64,000 bases of DNA from contig KB235926.1 of assembly GCA_000332255.1 (NCBI GenBank), positions 1,166,498 through 1,230,497 on the forward strand. The letters are read 5' to 3'. This document shows positions 8,946-20,072 of this stretch, in pieces; the stretch's first letter is position 1, and each line of letters opens with the position of its first letter. The notes under the pieces are model-generated. The model searched no databases. It was not told where the DNA came from and saw only the letters and a program-made list of their open reading frames with translations. This DNA comes from a cyanobacterium PCC 7702. Its GTDB lineage: Bacteria; Cyanobacteriota; Cyanobacteriia; Cyanobacteriales; Nostocaceae. Position numbers and translations under genes: made by a program.

Positions 8946-10454
8946 TTAAAAAAGCTCTACTTTTTCCATTCCAGCAAACTTTTTTTTAACTTCACTCATA
9001 GCCTTTGCTGTTTCACCGCAAGTGCGCAAAGTGGGAAAAATCTTTTCTGGATTTGCTAAACCTTTAGGATTAAAAACTTGTCGTACCCATTGCATTGTTT
9101 CTAAATCAGCTGCTGTAAACATTTCCGACATGTAACATTTTTTATCTGCACCAATGCCATGCTCGCCGGAAATACTACCACCAACTTTTACACATAATTT
9201 GAGAATTTCTCCACCTAATTCTTCCACTTTTTCTAATGCCCCAGCTACAGAATTATCATAGAGAATTAATGGATGAAGATTGCCATCGCCAGCATGAAAA
9301 ACATTGGCAATACGGTAGCCGTATTTTTGACTCAACGCCTCTATTTCTCGCAATACATAAGGTAATTGAGTACGAGGAATTACTCCATCTTGGACGTAAT
9401 AATCTGGACTTAAATAGCCAGCAGCAGCAAACGCAGCTTTGCGTCCTTTCCACAATTTCAACCGTTGTTCGGGATCGCTTGCAGAAGTTACGTTCCGCGC
9501 ACCGTTTTGCTTGCAAATTTCTACTACTCTTTGTTTATTTGCGGCCACTTCTACTTCTAAACCGTCGATTTCTATTAATAAAATTGCAGCCGCATCTCGA
9601 GGATAAACATTTAACGCTGTAACGTCCTCTACTGCGTTAATGCTCAGATTATCCATGATTTCCATGCCGCCAGGAATAATTCCCGCACTGATAATATCAG
9701 AAACACTAGCTCCTGCAGCTTCAATGCTAGTAAAATCTGCCAGCAAAACGCAGACCGATTCTGCAGCTTTAAGAATTCTCAGCGTAATTTCTGTAGCAAT
9801 ACCCAATGTACCTTCGGAACCAACAAATACACCTGTTAAGTCATATCCAGGCGTTTCCGAAATTTCTCCCCCTAAATCTACAACCGAGCCATCTGGGGTG
9901 ACTATTTTTAATCCTAAAACGTGGTTCGTAGTCACGCCGTACTTCAGACAGTGTACTCCACCAGAGTTTTCCGCAACGTTACCACCAATAGAACAAATAA
10001 TTTGGCTGGAAGGATCGGGAGCATAGTAAAATCCAGCACCACTTACAGCTTGTGTTACCCAGCTATTAATAACTCCTGGTTGAACGATAACGCGCTGATT
10101 TTCTAAGTCCACTTTCAGTATTTTACGCATTAAAGAAGTAACTATTAAAACACTATTTACCACGGGCAAAGCACCACCCGATAAGCCAGTACCAGAACCG
10201 CGAGCAATAAAGGGAACGCAGTATTTGTTGCATATCTTTACGATCGCCGCTACTTGTTCTGTAGTTCTGGGTAGTACCACCACTGCTGGGCGCTGGCGAT
10301 AGCTGGTTAGTCCATCGCATTCATAGACAATTAGTTCTTCCCGACGTTGGATTACATTATTTTTACCAACTATAGCTTCGAATTCTCGAACAATAGGTTT
10401 CCAGTTGTGTTGTTGTTGATCTTGGCTGAGCATGGGTTGAAAAAAATATGGCAA
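8946..10454 (-). CDS. glcD: Glycolate dehydrogenase/oxidase subunit GlcD
   Basis: This 502-residue FAD-linked oxidase is of the GlcD type and oxidises glycolate to glyoxylate in photorespiration. The FAD-binding motif RGSGTGLSGGALP lies near residues 85-98, and GGNVAENSGG follows. The C-terminal domain has FHAGDGNLHPLI and SGEHGIGADK, which are typical and complete. A second in-frame ATG (MLSQDQQQ) at 10433 may be the real start; the first seven residues look dispensable. It has its own terminator and is not in an operon with the metal transporter. GlcE/GlcF subunits are not in the window, as is usual for cyanobacterial GlcD-only enzymes. Confidence 0.87.
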   Translation of the reverse strand: MPYFFQPMLSQDQQQHNWKPIVREFEAIVGKNNVIQRREELIVYECDGLTSYRQRPAVVVLPRTTEQVAAIVKICNKYCVPFIARGSGTGLSGGALPVVNSVLIVTSLMRKILKVDLENQRVIVQPGVINSWVTQAVSGAGFYYAPDPSSQIICSIGGNVAENSGGVHCLKYGVTTNHVLGLKIVTPDGSVVDLGGEISETPGYDLTGVFVGSEGTLGIATEITLRILKAAESVCVLLADFTSIEAAGASVSDIISAGIIPGGMEIMDNLSINAVEDVTALNVYPRDAAAILLIEIDGLEVEVAANKQRVVEICKQNGARNVTSASDPEQRLKLWKGRKAAFAAAGYLSPDYYVQDGVIPRTQLPYVLREIEALSQKYGYRIANVFHAGDGNLHPLILYDNSVAGALEKVEELGGEILKLCVKVGGSISGEHGIGADKKCYMSEMFTAADLETMQWVRQVFNPKGLANPEKIFPTLRTCGETAKAMSEVKKKFAGMEKVELF

Positions 10455-10556
10455 TATTTGAATGACCGTATTCGTTGCGATCGCCTCTATATTTTTAGGA
10501 TAATACCTAGCAGCCCTGCTTCGAACTCATAACTTACAGCTAGCTATAGGTTAATT

Positions 10557-11345
10557 TTAGAAACAAAAGACAACGCGCCAGTGCATAAAAGTTTCAGAAA
10601 CAGCTACGTATCTTTCAATAACTGACTTCCAAACTAAGTAACCTTGACCGTTTAAATGCAAGCCATCTTTTGTGTATCGAACATCCAATTGATTCTCTGT
10701 ATCACAAAAGTGAGAAAATAGATCGATGTATTGATAATTATATTTCTGGGCTAACTCTTGCAAGCCAGAATTCAATTTGATAATGTTATTATTGTCTTGC
10801 CAATAGAGATAAACCTGATTATTTACAGGTAAAACGCTTTGAATAAAAACTTGTGTACTTGGCGTATTCTCTTTTAATTTCTGTAAGATTATTTGATAGT
10901 TATCTAAAACTTTTTGGGCATTTTTATTACCTAACAAATCATTTATACCTATCATTATAAATATCTGTTTTGGATGGGATGCTATAATGGTGTGAAGTCG
11001 ATTTAAAATTCCTATTGTTGTATCTCCAGAAATTCCCCGATTCTTGATATTAAGATTTCGGAATAACTCTGTCCATTCTCCTTCATCGGTAATGCTGTCC
11101 CCCAACATGATGATTTCTGATTCCGAAGAAGGCAGTATCTCAAATTGGCTTTGTTTGTGCCAATAATAGTAAGAAAAGACTGGATAATCAAGGTGATTCT
11201 TAATTTGGAGGTTAAATATTCTCAAGAAGTTGGATAGAAAACGAGACCGGCCAATTTTTTTGATAATAACAAAAGCCGTGACCAAAAAGCAGAAAAAATT
11301 GACACAATTGGTAATTGTGGGGAAAAACCAATCTTGAATATTCAT
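10557..11345 (-). CDS. SGNH/GDSL-family hydrolase with N-terminal membrane anchor
   Basis: This 262-residue protein has a hydrophobic segment at residues 14-28 (NFFCFLVTAFVIIKKI), probably a membrane anchor, followed by an SGNH esterase domain. The blocks are IIMLGDSITDEG (block I Ser), NRGISGDTT (block II Gly), IMIGINDLLG (block III Asn) and DGLHLNGQGY (block V Asp/His). All four catalytic positions are present. The substrate is unknown; relatives are lipases, acetylesterases or acyltransferases. It lies between glcD and miaA on the same strand with separate spacing. Confidence 0.82.
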   Translation of the reverse strand: MNIQDWFFPTITNCVNFFCFLVTAFVIIKKIGRSRFLSNFLRIFNLQIKNHLDYPVFSYYYWHKQSQFEILPSSESEIIMLGDSITDEGEWTELFRNLNIKNRGISGDTTIGILNRLHTIIASHPKQIFIMIGINDLLGNKNAQKVLDNYQIILQKLKENTPSTQVFIQSVLPVNNQVYLYWQDNNNIIKLNSGLQELAQKYNYQYIDLFSHFCDTENQLDVRYTKDGLHLNGQGYLVWKSVIERYVAVSETFMHWRVVFCF

Positions 11346-11401
11346 AAATTAGTATGACTAGACAAAAAGAAATTTAATTCCACCTTAATTTAACCTGCTT
11401 T

Positions 11402-12331
11402 TCAGCAATTGCCAAGAAACTTCTGAATTCGCTGCCATATTCGCTCGAAAGTATGGGAGGATTGTACATCAAACCACTCAATTTCGGAAGAAGCGTGAAA
11501 CCAAGTACGTTGTCGCTTGGCAAATTGACGCGTGTACAAAATAATTAATTCTTTTGCTTGCTCTAAAGAAATATTTCCAGCCAAATATTGCTTGATCTGC
11601 TGATATCCCAAAGTGTTTAGCAAGGGTAAATCTGTACCGTATTTTTGGCAAAGATACTCAACCTCATCGATCAAACCAGCTGCGATCATTTGCTCGGTAC
11701 GCATCGCTATGCGATCGGTAAGATGAGCAAGGTCACAATCTAAACCTATTTGCAAAATAGGATAATGGGGAGGATTTTCTCCTTGTTGCTCGGAAATGGG
11801 ACGACCGGTAACGTAAAATACCTCTAACGCTCTTATAGTTCGAACGGTATCGCGCCAATGAATTTTTTCAGCAGCAATAGGGTCAACTTGTTGTAGCATG
11901 GCATAAAGCTCAACTTGAGAAAGAGATTCCAGCTGCGATCGCAATTTTGGTTGCGGTGCTACTCTAGGAATTTTCATTCCCCGGACAATGGAGCGAATGT
12001 ACAAACCAGTACCACCTACTAAAAAAAGAGGGGGACAAGGGGACAGCGAGTTTCTGCTATCTAGCTGAATGCCTCCCAAGATCAAAGCTTGCGCCCGTTC
12101 TTGATAATCTGCTACCGTCATAGTTTCCGTTGGGTCGCATATATCAATGAGATAATGGGGTACTAATTTTTGTTCAGCGGCGGTTGGTTTAGCTGTACCG
12201 ATATCAAACTCCCGGTATACTTGACGAGAGTCTGCACTGAGAATGACACTACCCAATTGCCTTGCTAAAGTTAATGCCAAACTGGACTTACCCGTTGCTG
12301 TTGCCCCACAAATTACTATTAACTTAGTCAT
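11402..12331 (-). CDS. miaA: tRNA dimethylallyltransferase MiaA, with an in-frame insertion
   Basis: MiaA transfers a dimethylallyl group to A37 of tRNAs reading UNN codons. The 309-residue protein has P-loop GATATGKSSLAL, SADSRQVYREFDIGTAKPT, VGGTGLYIRSIVRGM and RDTVRTIRALEVFYVTGRPIS. Between the AQALILGG helix and the VGGTGLYI strand there is a segment, LDSRNSLSPCPPL, longer and stranger than usual for this loop. Its DNA (plus strand 12027-12050) contains GGGGGACAAGGGGACA, like the short tandem repeats found in cyanobacterial intergenic regions. The insertion keeps the frame, so the enzyme is probably functional. Confidence 0.92.
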   Translation of the reverse strand: MTKLIVICGATATGKSSLALTLARQLGSVILSADSRQVYREFDIGTAKPTAAEQKLVPHYLIDICDPTETMTVADYQERAQALILGGIQLDSRNSLSPCPPLFLVGGTGLYIRSIVRGMKIPRVAPQPKLRSQLESLSQVELYAMLQQVDPIAAEKIHWRDTVRTIRALEVFYVTGRPISEQQGENPPHYPILQIGLDCDLAHLTDRIAMRTEQMIAAGLIDEVEYLCQKYGTDLPLLNTLGYQQIKQYLAGNISLEQAKELIILYTRQFAKRQRTWFHASSEIEWFDVQSSHTFERIWQRIQKFLGNC

Positions 12332-12474
12332 CAGTTGAGTCAGCAGATACTAAAGATGCGATCGCTTGGGTTCAGACACTTCCAGGCGGGGGTTGAACCC
12401 CTGTTTGAATTTATCATCAAACTGCTCTCAAGTCGCCTGTAAGGCTTTTGTGTTAAAATTTTGGAGTGTTTTAA

Positions 12475-14463
<1,989 letters not shown>

Positions 14464-14492
14464 ATATAAAGCTACTCACTTCCTACTCGCCA

Positions 14493-14530
14493 GGTAATGG
14501 GTATTTGATAAAAATTGATTGCCCATTACC
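14493..14530 (+). terminator. Hairpin after gyrB
   Basis: GGTAATGGG (14493-14501) pairs perfectly with CCCATTACC (14522-14530) over a 20-base AT-rich loop, 30 bases after the gyrB stop. The following AACCGTTTTC is only moderately T-rich, so it may be a weak terminator or an RNA-stabilising stem. Confidence 0.45.
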
Positions 14531-15933
14531 AACCGTTTTCAACAAGAATGTTTTTGTAAAATTTCAAGACAAAAATTCAACATTATCTGACAAATAGACT
14601 TTTTGGATACATTTATAATTTCTTATCAAAAAAAGAAAGACAATTTGGACGATTTAATGTATTAAAAATCACTTTATTTCCACCCTCACCACCGATGGTC
14701 TGGGCATTTATTGCTATATTTTTAACAATATCTTGGCAAAGAGACTCACTCGCTGGAAAGATATCTATAAACTTTCCTAGAAAAAACTAGAAAAATCCAA
14801 AACTCAGGACCTGATTGGGTAAATAAAAAATCCACTCCTTGCAGTCAGCAGTAATATTCTCGTTTACCTTGTAGTACTCTGCCTTGAGCTTGTTATCCGC
14901 CTGTCCCTTTCTGTCTTTAATGTAACTTTTTATACTATTTTTCCACCCCGACATTCTCGCCTTGTATAAAACTTATTTATCTGAATCCTGGCGGAAACAA
15001 GTGTATATTTTGCATTTTTTCGATGCAATTTTGCTTTCGGTAGGCTAACATCAATAATCTTGGCTGTTAAATCTTGGTGAAATTGATTAAAATAGCGATT
15101 ATACAATTAAATAGAGTTTGTCAAGTGACAAAGGGCTGAATTTTCAGCAGCACAGCTTGTAGTTTTCAGACCTTAGTCTTTTGGTCGCTGTTGCCAAAGC
15201 CTTTACATCCCAGTTAAGGCGATCGGCTTTTTGAGCTAGAGTACCTCTATGGCAACACCATAACTTGGAGATGGAAGAATTTAATTTTATTAATTATCTA
15301 CGCTGCTCCAGCTCAAAATAATATGAAAGTACTTGGGAATGACAAACAAAGATGAAAAAAAAGTAAATGTTGGTCTGGAATTTATGAAATAAATGTAAAA
15401 ATGACTACGTCATAGCTTTTGAATGCAGCTAACGGAAAATTTCCTCTATTACAATGTTGTCAAGGTACATGGATTTCCACACCAGTAAGTTGACTGAAAA
15501 CATTCCGGAAGAACGATGTGGCAAAAAAGACAAAAAACGGGCAAAAATTCCAGTGTATGAATATCATTTTCAGTGGTTTTTTTGGACAAGGACTTTTACC
15601 CGCTCTCACAAACCTATGGACACCACATAAAAACAGTACAACTTTTGTGAAACAGGATACAATCGGAACAGTCTTCACACAAAAAATCTTCCCACAGTCA
15701 GAATTATTCTTATGGAATGGTAATTTTTTTTAGCAAGAACACTCTTGTTTAGACAAATCAGCCAAAAATTGTGTTGAAATACAACAATTGACATTGACAT
15801 AAGATGAGGAATTTACCTTCGTGGATACAACTAGCTACAACAGCGGGAAATAAATCAAAATGCTTTTTTCTCAGCAAGTAGTTACTCCTAGGGTATTTGA
15901 CCAGAGATCTAAACTTGGTGTCCTGGCAACAAG

Positions 15934-16035
15934 ATGGTAAAACTTCCGGAATTAGCTAAATTAGCTAAAAAGCCTGTTAAGAAAAAGGCAAATAGCTCAC
16001 CTAGAAAGAGCAGTAATAATATCTTGATGAATTGA
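15934..16035 (+). CDS. Possible short upstream ORF in the sigA leader
   Basis: An ATG at 15934 opens 33 codons starting MVKLPELAKLAKKPVKKK and ending NNILMN, closing 27 bases before the sigA start. The peptide is lysine-rich with no membrane segment. No good Shine-Dalgarno sequence precedes it (GGCAACAAG only). It could be a leader peptide coupling translation to sigA, or chance. Conservation in related genomes would decide; confidence is low. Confidence 0.25.
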   Translation: MVKLPELAKLAKKPVKKKANSSPRKSSNNILMN

Positions 16036-16062
16036 TTCTGCAAGGAGCATGAGGAACGCGGC

Positions 16063-17244
16063 ATGAACCAGGCTAACAACGTACTCGACAACATTTATCA
16101 GCCTGACCTAGAAATTGAGATGAATCAGCCTGAACTGTTAGAAGAACTCTTACTGGATGATGATGTAGAAGAGGACTTGCTTATAAACGATGAAGGCGAG
16201 CTAGATGAAGAATTTTTAGAACCTCAGTCTGATGAGGACGACGCTAAGTCTGGAAAAGCCGCAAAATCGCGTCGTCGGTCACAAAGCAAGAAAAAGCACT
16301 ACACCGAGGATTCGATTCGCCTTTACTTGCAGGAAATTGGTCGAATTCGTCTTCTGCGGGCGGATGAAGAAATCGAACTGGCCCGGAAGATTGCAGACTT
16401 ATTGGAATTAGAGCGAGTACGCGATCGCCTGCAACAGCAGTTGGAACGCGAACCCCAATACTCGGAATGGGCAGAAGCAGCAAACATGCCACTACCCCAA
16501 TTTCGCCACCGCCTGCATGTTGGGCGTCGGGCGAAAGACAAAATGGTTCAGTCTAACCTGCGGCTTGTAGTTTCCATTGCCAAAAAGTACATGAACCGCG
16601 GCTTGTCCTTCCAGGATTTAATTCAAGAAGGAAGTCTCGGTTTGATTCGCGCTGCCGAAAAATTCGATCACGAAAAAGGTTATAAGTTTTCTACCTACGC
16701 TACGTGGTGGATTCGCCAGGCAATTACCAGGGCGATCGCCGATCAGTCCCGCACCATCCGCCTCCCCGTTCACCTTTACGAAACCATTTCTCGCATCAAG
16801 AAGACAACTAAGCTTCTTTCTCAAGAAATGGGCCGCAAACCCACAGAGGAAGAAATTGCCACCAGAATGGAAATGACCATTGAAAAACTGAGATTTATCG
16901 CTAAATCAGCTCAATTACCAATTTCCTTGGAAACGCCCATCGGCAAAGAAGAAGATTCCCGCTTGGGCGATTTTATTGAGTCTGACGGTGAAACTCCAGA
17001 AGATCAAGTTTCCAAAAACCTGCTGCGAGAAGATTTAGAAAAAGTTCTTGACAGTCTTAGTCCCCGCGAACGAGACGTGCTGCGGTTGCGTTACGGTTTG
17101 GATGACGGTCGCATGAAGACGCTAGAAGAAATAGGACAGATTTTCAACGTCACCCGCGAACGCATTCGTCAAATCGAAGCAAAAGCACTTCGCAAATTAC
17201 GCCATCCCAATCGCAACAGCGTTTTAAAGGAATATATCCGCTAA
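16063..17244 (+). CDS. sigA: Principal RNA polymerase sigma factor SigA (RpoD1)
   Basis: This 393-residue Group 1 sigma-70 factor has a very acidic N-terminus ([21 protein letters not shown]), region 1.2 ([19 protein letters not shown]), region 2 ([35 protein letters not shown]), region 3 and region 4 ([21 protein letters not shown]). The full helix-turn-helix for -35 recognition is present. The length fits cyanobacterial SigA. The ATG at 16063 follows purine-rich GAGGAACGCGGC. It is transcribed alone and followed by the convergent hli gene. Confidence 0.96.
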   Translation: MNQANNVLDNIYQPDLEIEMNQPELLEELLLDDDVEEDLLINDEGELDEEFLEPQSDEDDAKSGKAAKSRRRSQSKKKHYTEDSIRLYLQEIGRIRLLRADEEIELARKIADLLELERVRDRLQQQLEREPQYSEWAEAANMPLPQFRHRLHVGRRAKDKMVQSNLRLVVSIAKKYMNRGLSFQDLIQEGSLGLIRAAEKFDHEKGYKFSTYATWWIRQAITRAIADQSRTIRLPVHLYETISRIKKTTKLLSQEMGRKPTEEEIATRMEMTIEKLRFIAKSAQLPISLETPIGKEEDSRLGDFIESDGETPEDQVSKNLLREDLEKVLDSLSPRERDVLRLRYGLDDGRMKTLEEIGQIFNVTRERIRQIEAKALRKLRHPNRNSVLKEYIR

Positions 17245-17324
17245 AGTAGCCGTCTGGTCTGGGAATTGCTAAAGAAAGGAGCAAAGCAACTAACTGCTAC
17301 GCTCCTTCCCAATACAAACTGTAT

Positions 17325-17356
17325 AAAAAACCCGAGAGTGCATTATCACTCCCAGG
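17325..17356 (-). terminator. Terminator of the hli gene
   Basis: On the minus strand CCTGGGAGTG and CACTCTCGGG pair over all 10 positions (two G-U pairs) around the loop ATAATG, followed by six T at 17330-17325. It sits 25 bases after the hli stop. The plus-strand version lacks a T-run, so it serves hli rather than sigA. Confidence 0.8.
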
Positions 17357-17380
17357 TTGTATCCTGATTTAATCTAATAT

Positions 17381-17560
17381 TTAGAGAATGCCCCAAAAGT
17401 GTAAAAATCCTTGACCAGAAAATAGTTCAATTAAAGCAGCAGCTAAAAAGCCAATCATGGCCAAACGACCATTCCAGATTTCTGCTTGCGGGGTGAATCC
17501 CCAACGCCAAGCATTGCGATCGTCTGTGACGGCAGTGCTAATCTTATTGGTGTCTTGCAT
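17381..17560 (-). CDS. High-light-inducible protein (Hlip/SCP)
   Basis: The minus strand encodes 59 residues: a short polar N-terminus ([18 protein letters not shown]), [21 protein letters not shown], the chlorophyll-binding Lhc-type helix with its E..N.R motif, and an [14 protein letters not shown] tail. Hlips are single-helix thylakoid proteins that bind chlorophyll and carotenoid and protect photosystem II assembly and chlorophyll synthase under stress. GGAGA lies 8 bases before the ATG. It has its own terminator. Which of the several cyanobacterial Hlips this is cannot be said. Confidence 0.92.
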   Translation of the reverse strand: MQDTNKISTAVTDDRNAWRWGFTPQAEIWNGRLAMIGFLAAALIELFSGQGFLHFWGIL

Positions 17561-17729
17561 AGGTGTCTCCAGTCTGAATTCGCTAACTTTTGCTAGCTTT
17601 GTTAATTAATATAACAATTATTTTAAGAAATGCAACTTTTTGTTGAAAGTTTTTTGTACTGTTGTAACCAATAAAAAGGTAATAACGCCTCAATACAGCG
17701 TTTTACCTAGGCTGAAAGTTTGTCGTTAT

Positions 17730-18557
17730 TCACACCAAATTGCGATCCGTTAAAATCTCGTAACCAGTTTCTGTTACCAATACAGTATGCTCAAACTGAG
17801 CTGACAAAGAATTGTCCACAGTAACGGCTGTCCAGCGATCAGATAAAATCCGCGTATGCTTGGAACCAGCATTGAGAATCGGCTCGATCGCCAACGTCAT
17901 TCCTGCACGCAATTTCACATTTGGCAGTTCGCGAGTGCGAAAATTGAAAACAGAAGGTTCTTCATGCAGGTTGCGACCGACACCGTGACCGGTAAAATCT
18001 TCTACCACACTAAAGCGATTGGCTTTGACGTGGTCTTCAATTGCCCCAGCAATATCCATCAAATAATTTCCTGCTTTTACCTGTTCGATACCTTTGTAAA
18101 GTGCTTCTTCTGCAACACGAATCAGTCTAGCTGCTTCGGGAACAACTTCACCTACAGCAATAGTGATGCAAGAATCACCGTGAAAACCTTCGTAACAAGC
18201 ACCCGTATCTACTTTTAAAACATCTCCAGCACGAATAACTTTTTTGGGATTGGGAATACCATGTACAACTTCGTTGTTGATACTGGCGCAAATAGAACCG
18301 GGAAAACCATGGTATCCTTTAAAACTTGGTATTGCTCCCATTTCCCGGATACGTTTTTCTGCATGAGCATCCAAGTCCGCCGTAGTCATTCCTGGTTGAA
18401 CCAGTTGAGAAATTTCTTTGAGCACGATCGCTACAATCCTTGCCGATTGTCGCATAACCTCTATTTCCCGGGGCGATTTAATTTCAATTCCCCGGCGCTG
18501 CTTTGGAGAGCGGCTATTGCGAGTTGGTTGAGATAGCAGGTTACTGAAAATGTTCAT
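17730..18557 (-). CDS. map: Methionine aminopeptidase, type I
   Basis: This 275-residue type I MetAP removes the N-terminal Met from new proteins. The two-metal site is complete: two Asp in [19 protein letters not shown], His in [14 protein letters not shown], Glu in LAIEPIL and Glu in [17 protein letters not shown]. An N-terminal extension of about 35 residues ([20 protein letters not shown]) precedes the catalytic domain, as in one of the paralogues common in cyanobacteria; it may be unstructured. It is monocistronic. Confidence 0.93.
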   Translation of the reverse strand: MNIFSNLLSQPTRNSRSPKQRRGIEIKSPREIEVMRQSARIVAIVLKEISQLVQPGMTTADLDAHAEKRIREMGAIPSFKGYHGFPGSICASINNEVVHGIPNPKKVIRAGDVLKVDTGACYEGFHGDSCITIAVGEVVPEAARLIRVAEEALYKGIEQVKAGNYLMDIAGAIEDHVKANRFSVVEDFTGHGVGRNLHEEPSVFNFRTRELPNVKLRAGMTLAIEPILNAGSKHTRILSDRWTAVTVDNSLSAQFEHTVLVTETGYEILTDRNLV

Positions 18558-18832
18558 GAGAATTGGTGATTATTTGCGCCTTGCTGCCTATATGTTAATG
18601 TTTTTCTATACCAAGCGGGAGAGATACATTGCCGTTAATTGTTTCTGGCTGGGAATAATTAAAGAGACTAATAGTGGTGTTTACTTGCATCCAAAAGTAG
18701 AACTAACAAGCACTGGATAATATTTAGATTAACTTATTTTTAGTTAACCTTTTGTTTGCCAAGGGATAGAATTAAAACGCAACAAACGAAAATAATTCCG
18801 TATTTTCGCCATTACCATTCAATATTTTTTGC

Positions 18833-19327
18833 TTACTCGCTAGAAGAAGTAATGACGATACTTCCAGTCATACCTGCTTCTGCATGTCCTGGTATAGGAC
18901 AGCGCAAACTGTATTTTCCAGGTTTAATCGCTATAAACGCCCATTCAGCCTCAGCTTTTGGTTTCAGCTCCATTTCGCGGATGGCTCCTTTGACTTCTAC
19001 CTTGCCTGCTTCCACTTTTTGTGTCCAAATGTTATCAGCAAAATCTTTGGCAGTAAAATAGTGCTTTTGAGTACTGGGATTTACTAACTGCAGCGTGTAG
19101 CGTTTACCAGCTACAAATTGTAACTGATTGGGCTCAAACTTGAATTCATTAGCTGCATTGCTGAGGCTGACTGTAACTTTTATTGGCTCCTGTTTCAGGA
19201 AATCCCCGGTAGTACCAGCCGCCAGTGCCAAACTAGGAGCGGTCGCCCAAAAACAAACCAGCAATATTGCCGTTAGACACCTGCATTGCCAAACCCGCAA
19301 GAAAGCTTTTGCAACCAAGCCGATCAT
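18833..19327 (-). CDS. Secreted cupredoxin-domain protein
   Basis: This 164-residue protein has a signal peptide (hydrophobic CLTAILLVCFWATAPSLALAA, cleavage near residue 37) and one cupredoxin domain. Type 1 copper ligands are visible: His in QKHYFTAKDF, then Cys, His and Met in RCPIPGHAEAGMTGS. This His-Cys-His-Met set suggests real copper binding. It would sit in the periplasm or thylakoid lumen as an electron carrier or copper chaperone, but it is not plastocyanin. No cytochrome oxidase genes are nearby. The function is unassigned. Confidence 0.8.
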   Translation of the reverse strand: MIGLVAKAFLRVWQCRCLTAILLVCFWATAPSLALAAGTTGDFLKQEPIKVTVSLSNAANEFKFEPNQLQFVAGKRYTLQLVNPSTQKHYFTAKDFADNIWTQKVEAGKVEVKGAIREMELKPKAEAEWAFIAIKPGKYSLRCPIPGHAEAGMTGSIVITSSSE

Positions 19328-19430
19328 AGTCCTTTGTCTCGAGAAATTAATAGCTAATTTTTGTTTGTACCATTAGCCACGAGCCGTTAGCTATTAACTT
19401 TTTTTACCTTAACTGATGACCCAGCTACTG

Positions 19431-19471
19431 GTTGACATTCTCACCGCCCTCCAAGGACGGCGATTCTTGAC
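19431..19471. mobile_element. Relic end of an IS200/IS605-type element
   Basis: The segment reads TTGACATTCTC, then an imperfect hairpin of CGCCCTCC and GGACGGCG, then ATTCTTGACGG. This TGACATTCTC-hairpin-GATTCTTG layout is typical of subterminal hairpins of IS200/IS605-family elements and their non-autonomous derivatives. No transposase gene or second end is present nearby. It lies between two minus-strand genes. Confidence 0.5.
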
Positions 19472-19487
19472 GGATTTTTTTGGAAAC

Positions 19488-19934
19488 TTACTGGCGAAGT
19501 TTTGTTAACACCCGAATAAATTCTAACGGTAAGCCATCAGCGTCAGCAATAAAAGTAACTTCGTAAATGCGATCGCCTATCTGCTGCTGTGTCGGTTCTA
19601 AAAGTACCTTTAGCGGTTGCAATTGTTCTGGTTGACTTTGTGCAGCCAACACAAAGCGCTCTTTTAAACTTGTTAACCAGCTAGGTAAATCACTGACCAG
19701 TTCAGTCAAATCGAAAGACAAGTGATAGTATCCTACATAGTGTTCGTCAGCAAACGCATCTGGAGCTGGCTTTGGTTCAGGTATTTGGATAAGTTCAATT
19801 CTGCCGCCTAGTCCTTCCATCCAACAAGCAAGAGTATAACCTGTAGTGAAGCGTTCGCACACTGTAAACCCCAGCTGTTCGTAGAAGGCGATCGCCCGAT
19901 GAATATTGGCGGTTCGAATCGAGGCATGATGCAT
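19488..19934 (-). CDS. VOC (glyoxalase/dioxygenase-fold) family protein
   Basis: Starting at the ATG at 19934 (MHHASIRTANIHRAIAFYEQ) the protein has 148 residues. The open frame extends 17 codons further upstream, but those residues are atypical. It has the VOC beta-alpha-beta-beta-beta repeats: HHASIRTANIHRAIAFYEQLGF, then YHLSFDLTEL and VTFIADADGLPLEFIRV. The pattern of an early His, a central His and a terminal Glu (LEFI) could bind a metal. The substrate is unknown. It stands alone. Confidence 0.8.
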   Translation of the reverse strand: MHHASIRTANIHRAIAFYEQLGFTVCERFTTGYTLACWMEGLGGRIELIQIPEPKPAPDAFADEHYVGYYHLSFDLTELVSDLPSWLTSLKERFVLAAQSQPEQLQPLKVLLEPTQQQIGDRIYEVTFIADADGLPLEFIRVLTKLRQ

Positions 19935-20072
19935 ATAAATAGGCGACTGGAGACTGATTAGTAAAAATATAGACTCACAAATCAAAAGCTCTCGACTAGA
20001 GAAAGAACAGGAAATTCTTATTTTTCATATTTTCACTACTCGATTGTGAATCCCCAGTCCAACTACCCTGGT

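Larger units (their letters stand above)
14464..16062 (+). other. Long gene-free region between gyrB and sigA
   Basis: About 1.6 kb contains no recognisable protein gene; the open frames of 60-70 codons here match nothing I know. It holds the gyrB hairpin, a TGCAT/ATGCA stem near 15015-15035 and two mutually exclusive stems at 15196-15230. In the latter, GCCTT 15199-15203 pairs with AAGGC 15216-15220, or AAAGCC 15196-15201 pairs with GGCTTT 15225-15230; the second choice is followed by T. Near the 3' end lies a short lysine-rich frame at 15934-16035. Part of this is probably the long 5' leader of sigA; Group 1 sigma genes in cyanobacteria are known for long leaders. Confidence 0.6.

Noticed and set aside
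12383..12402. GGGGTTGAACCCC hairpin before gyrB
   Set aside because: Too short and without a T-run; it is not a tRNA or terminator by any other criterion.
15460..15733. Two opposite-strand open frames of about 70 codons
   Set aside because: They overlap each other, have no recognisable motif and no ribosome-binding site; probably chance.
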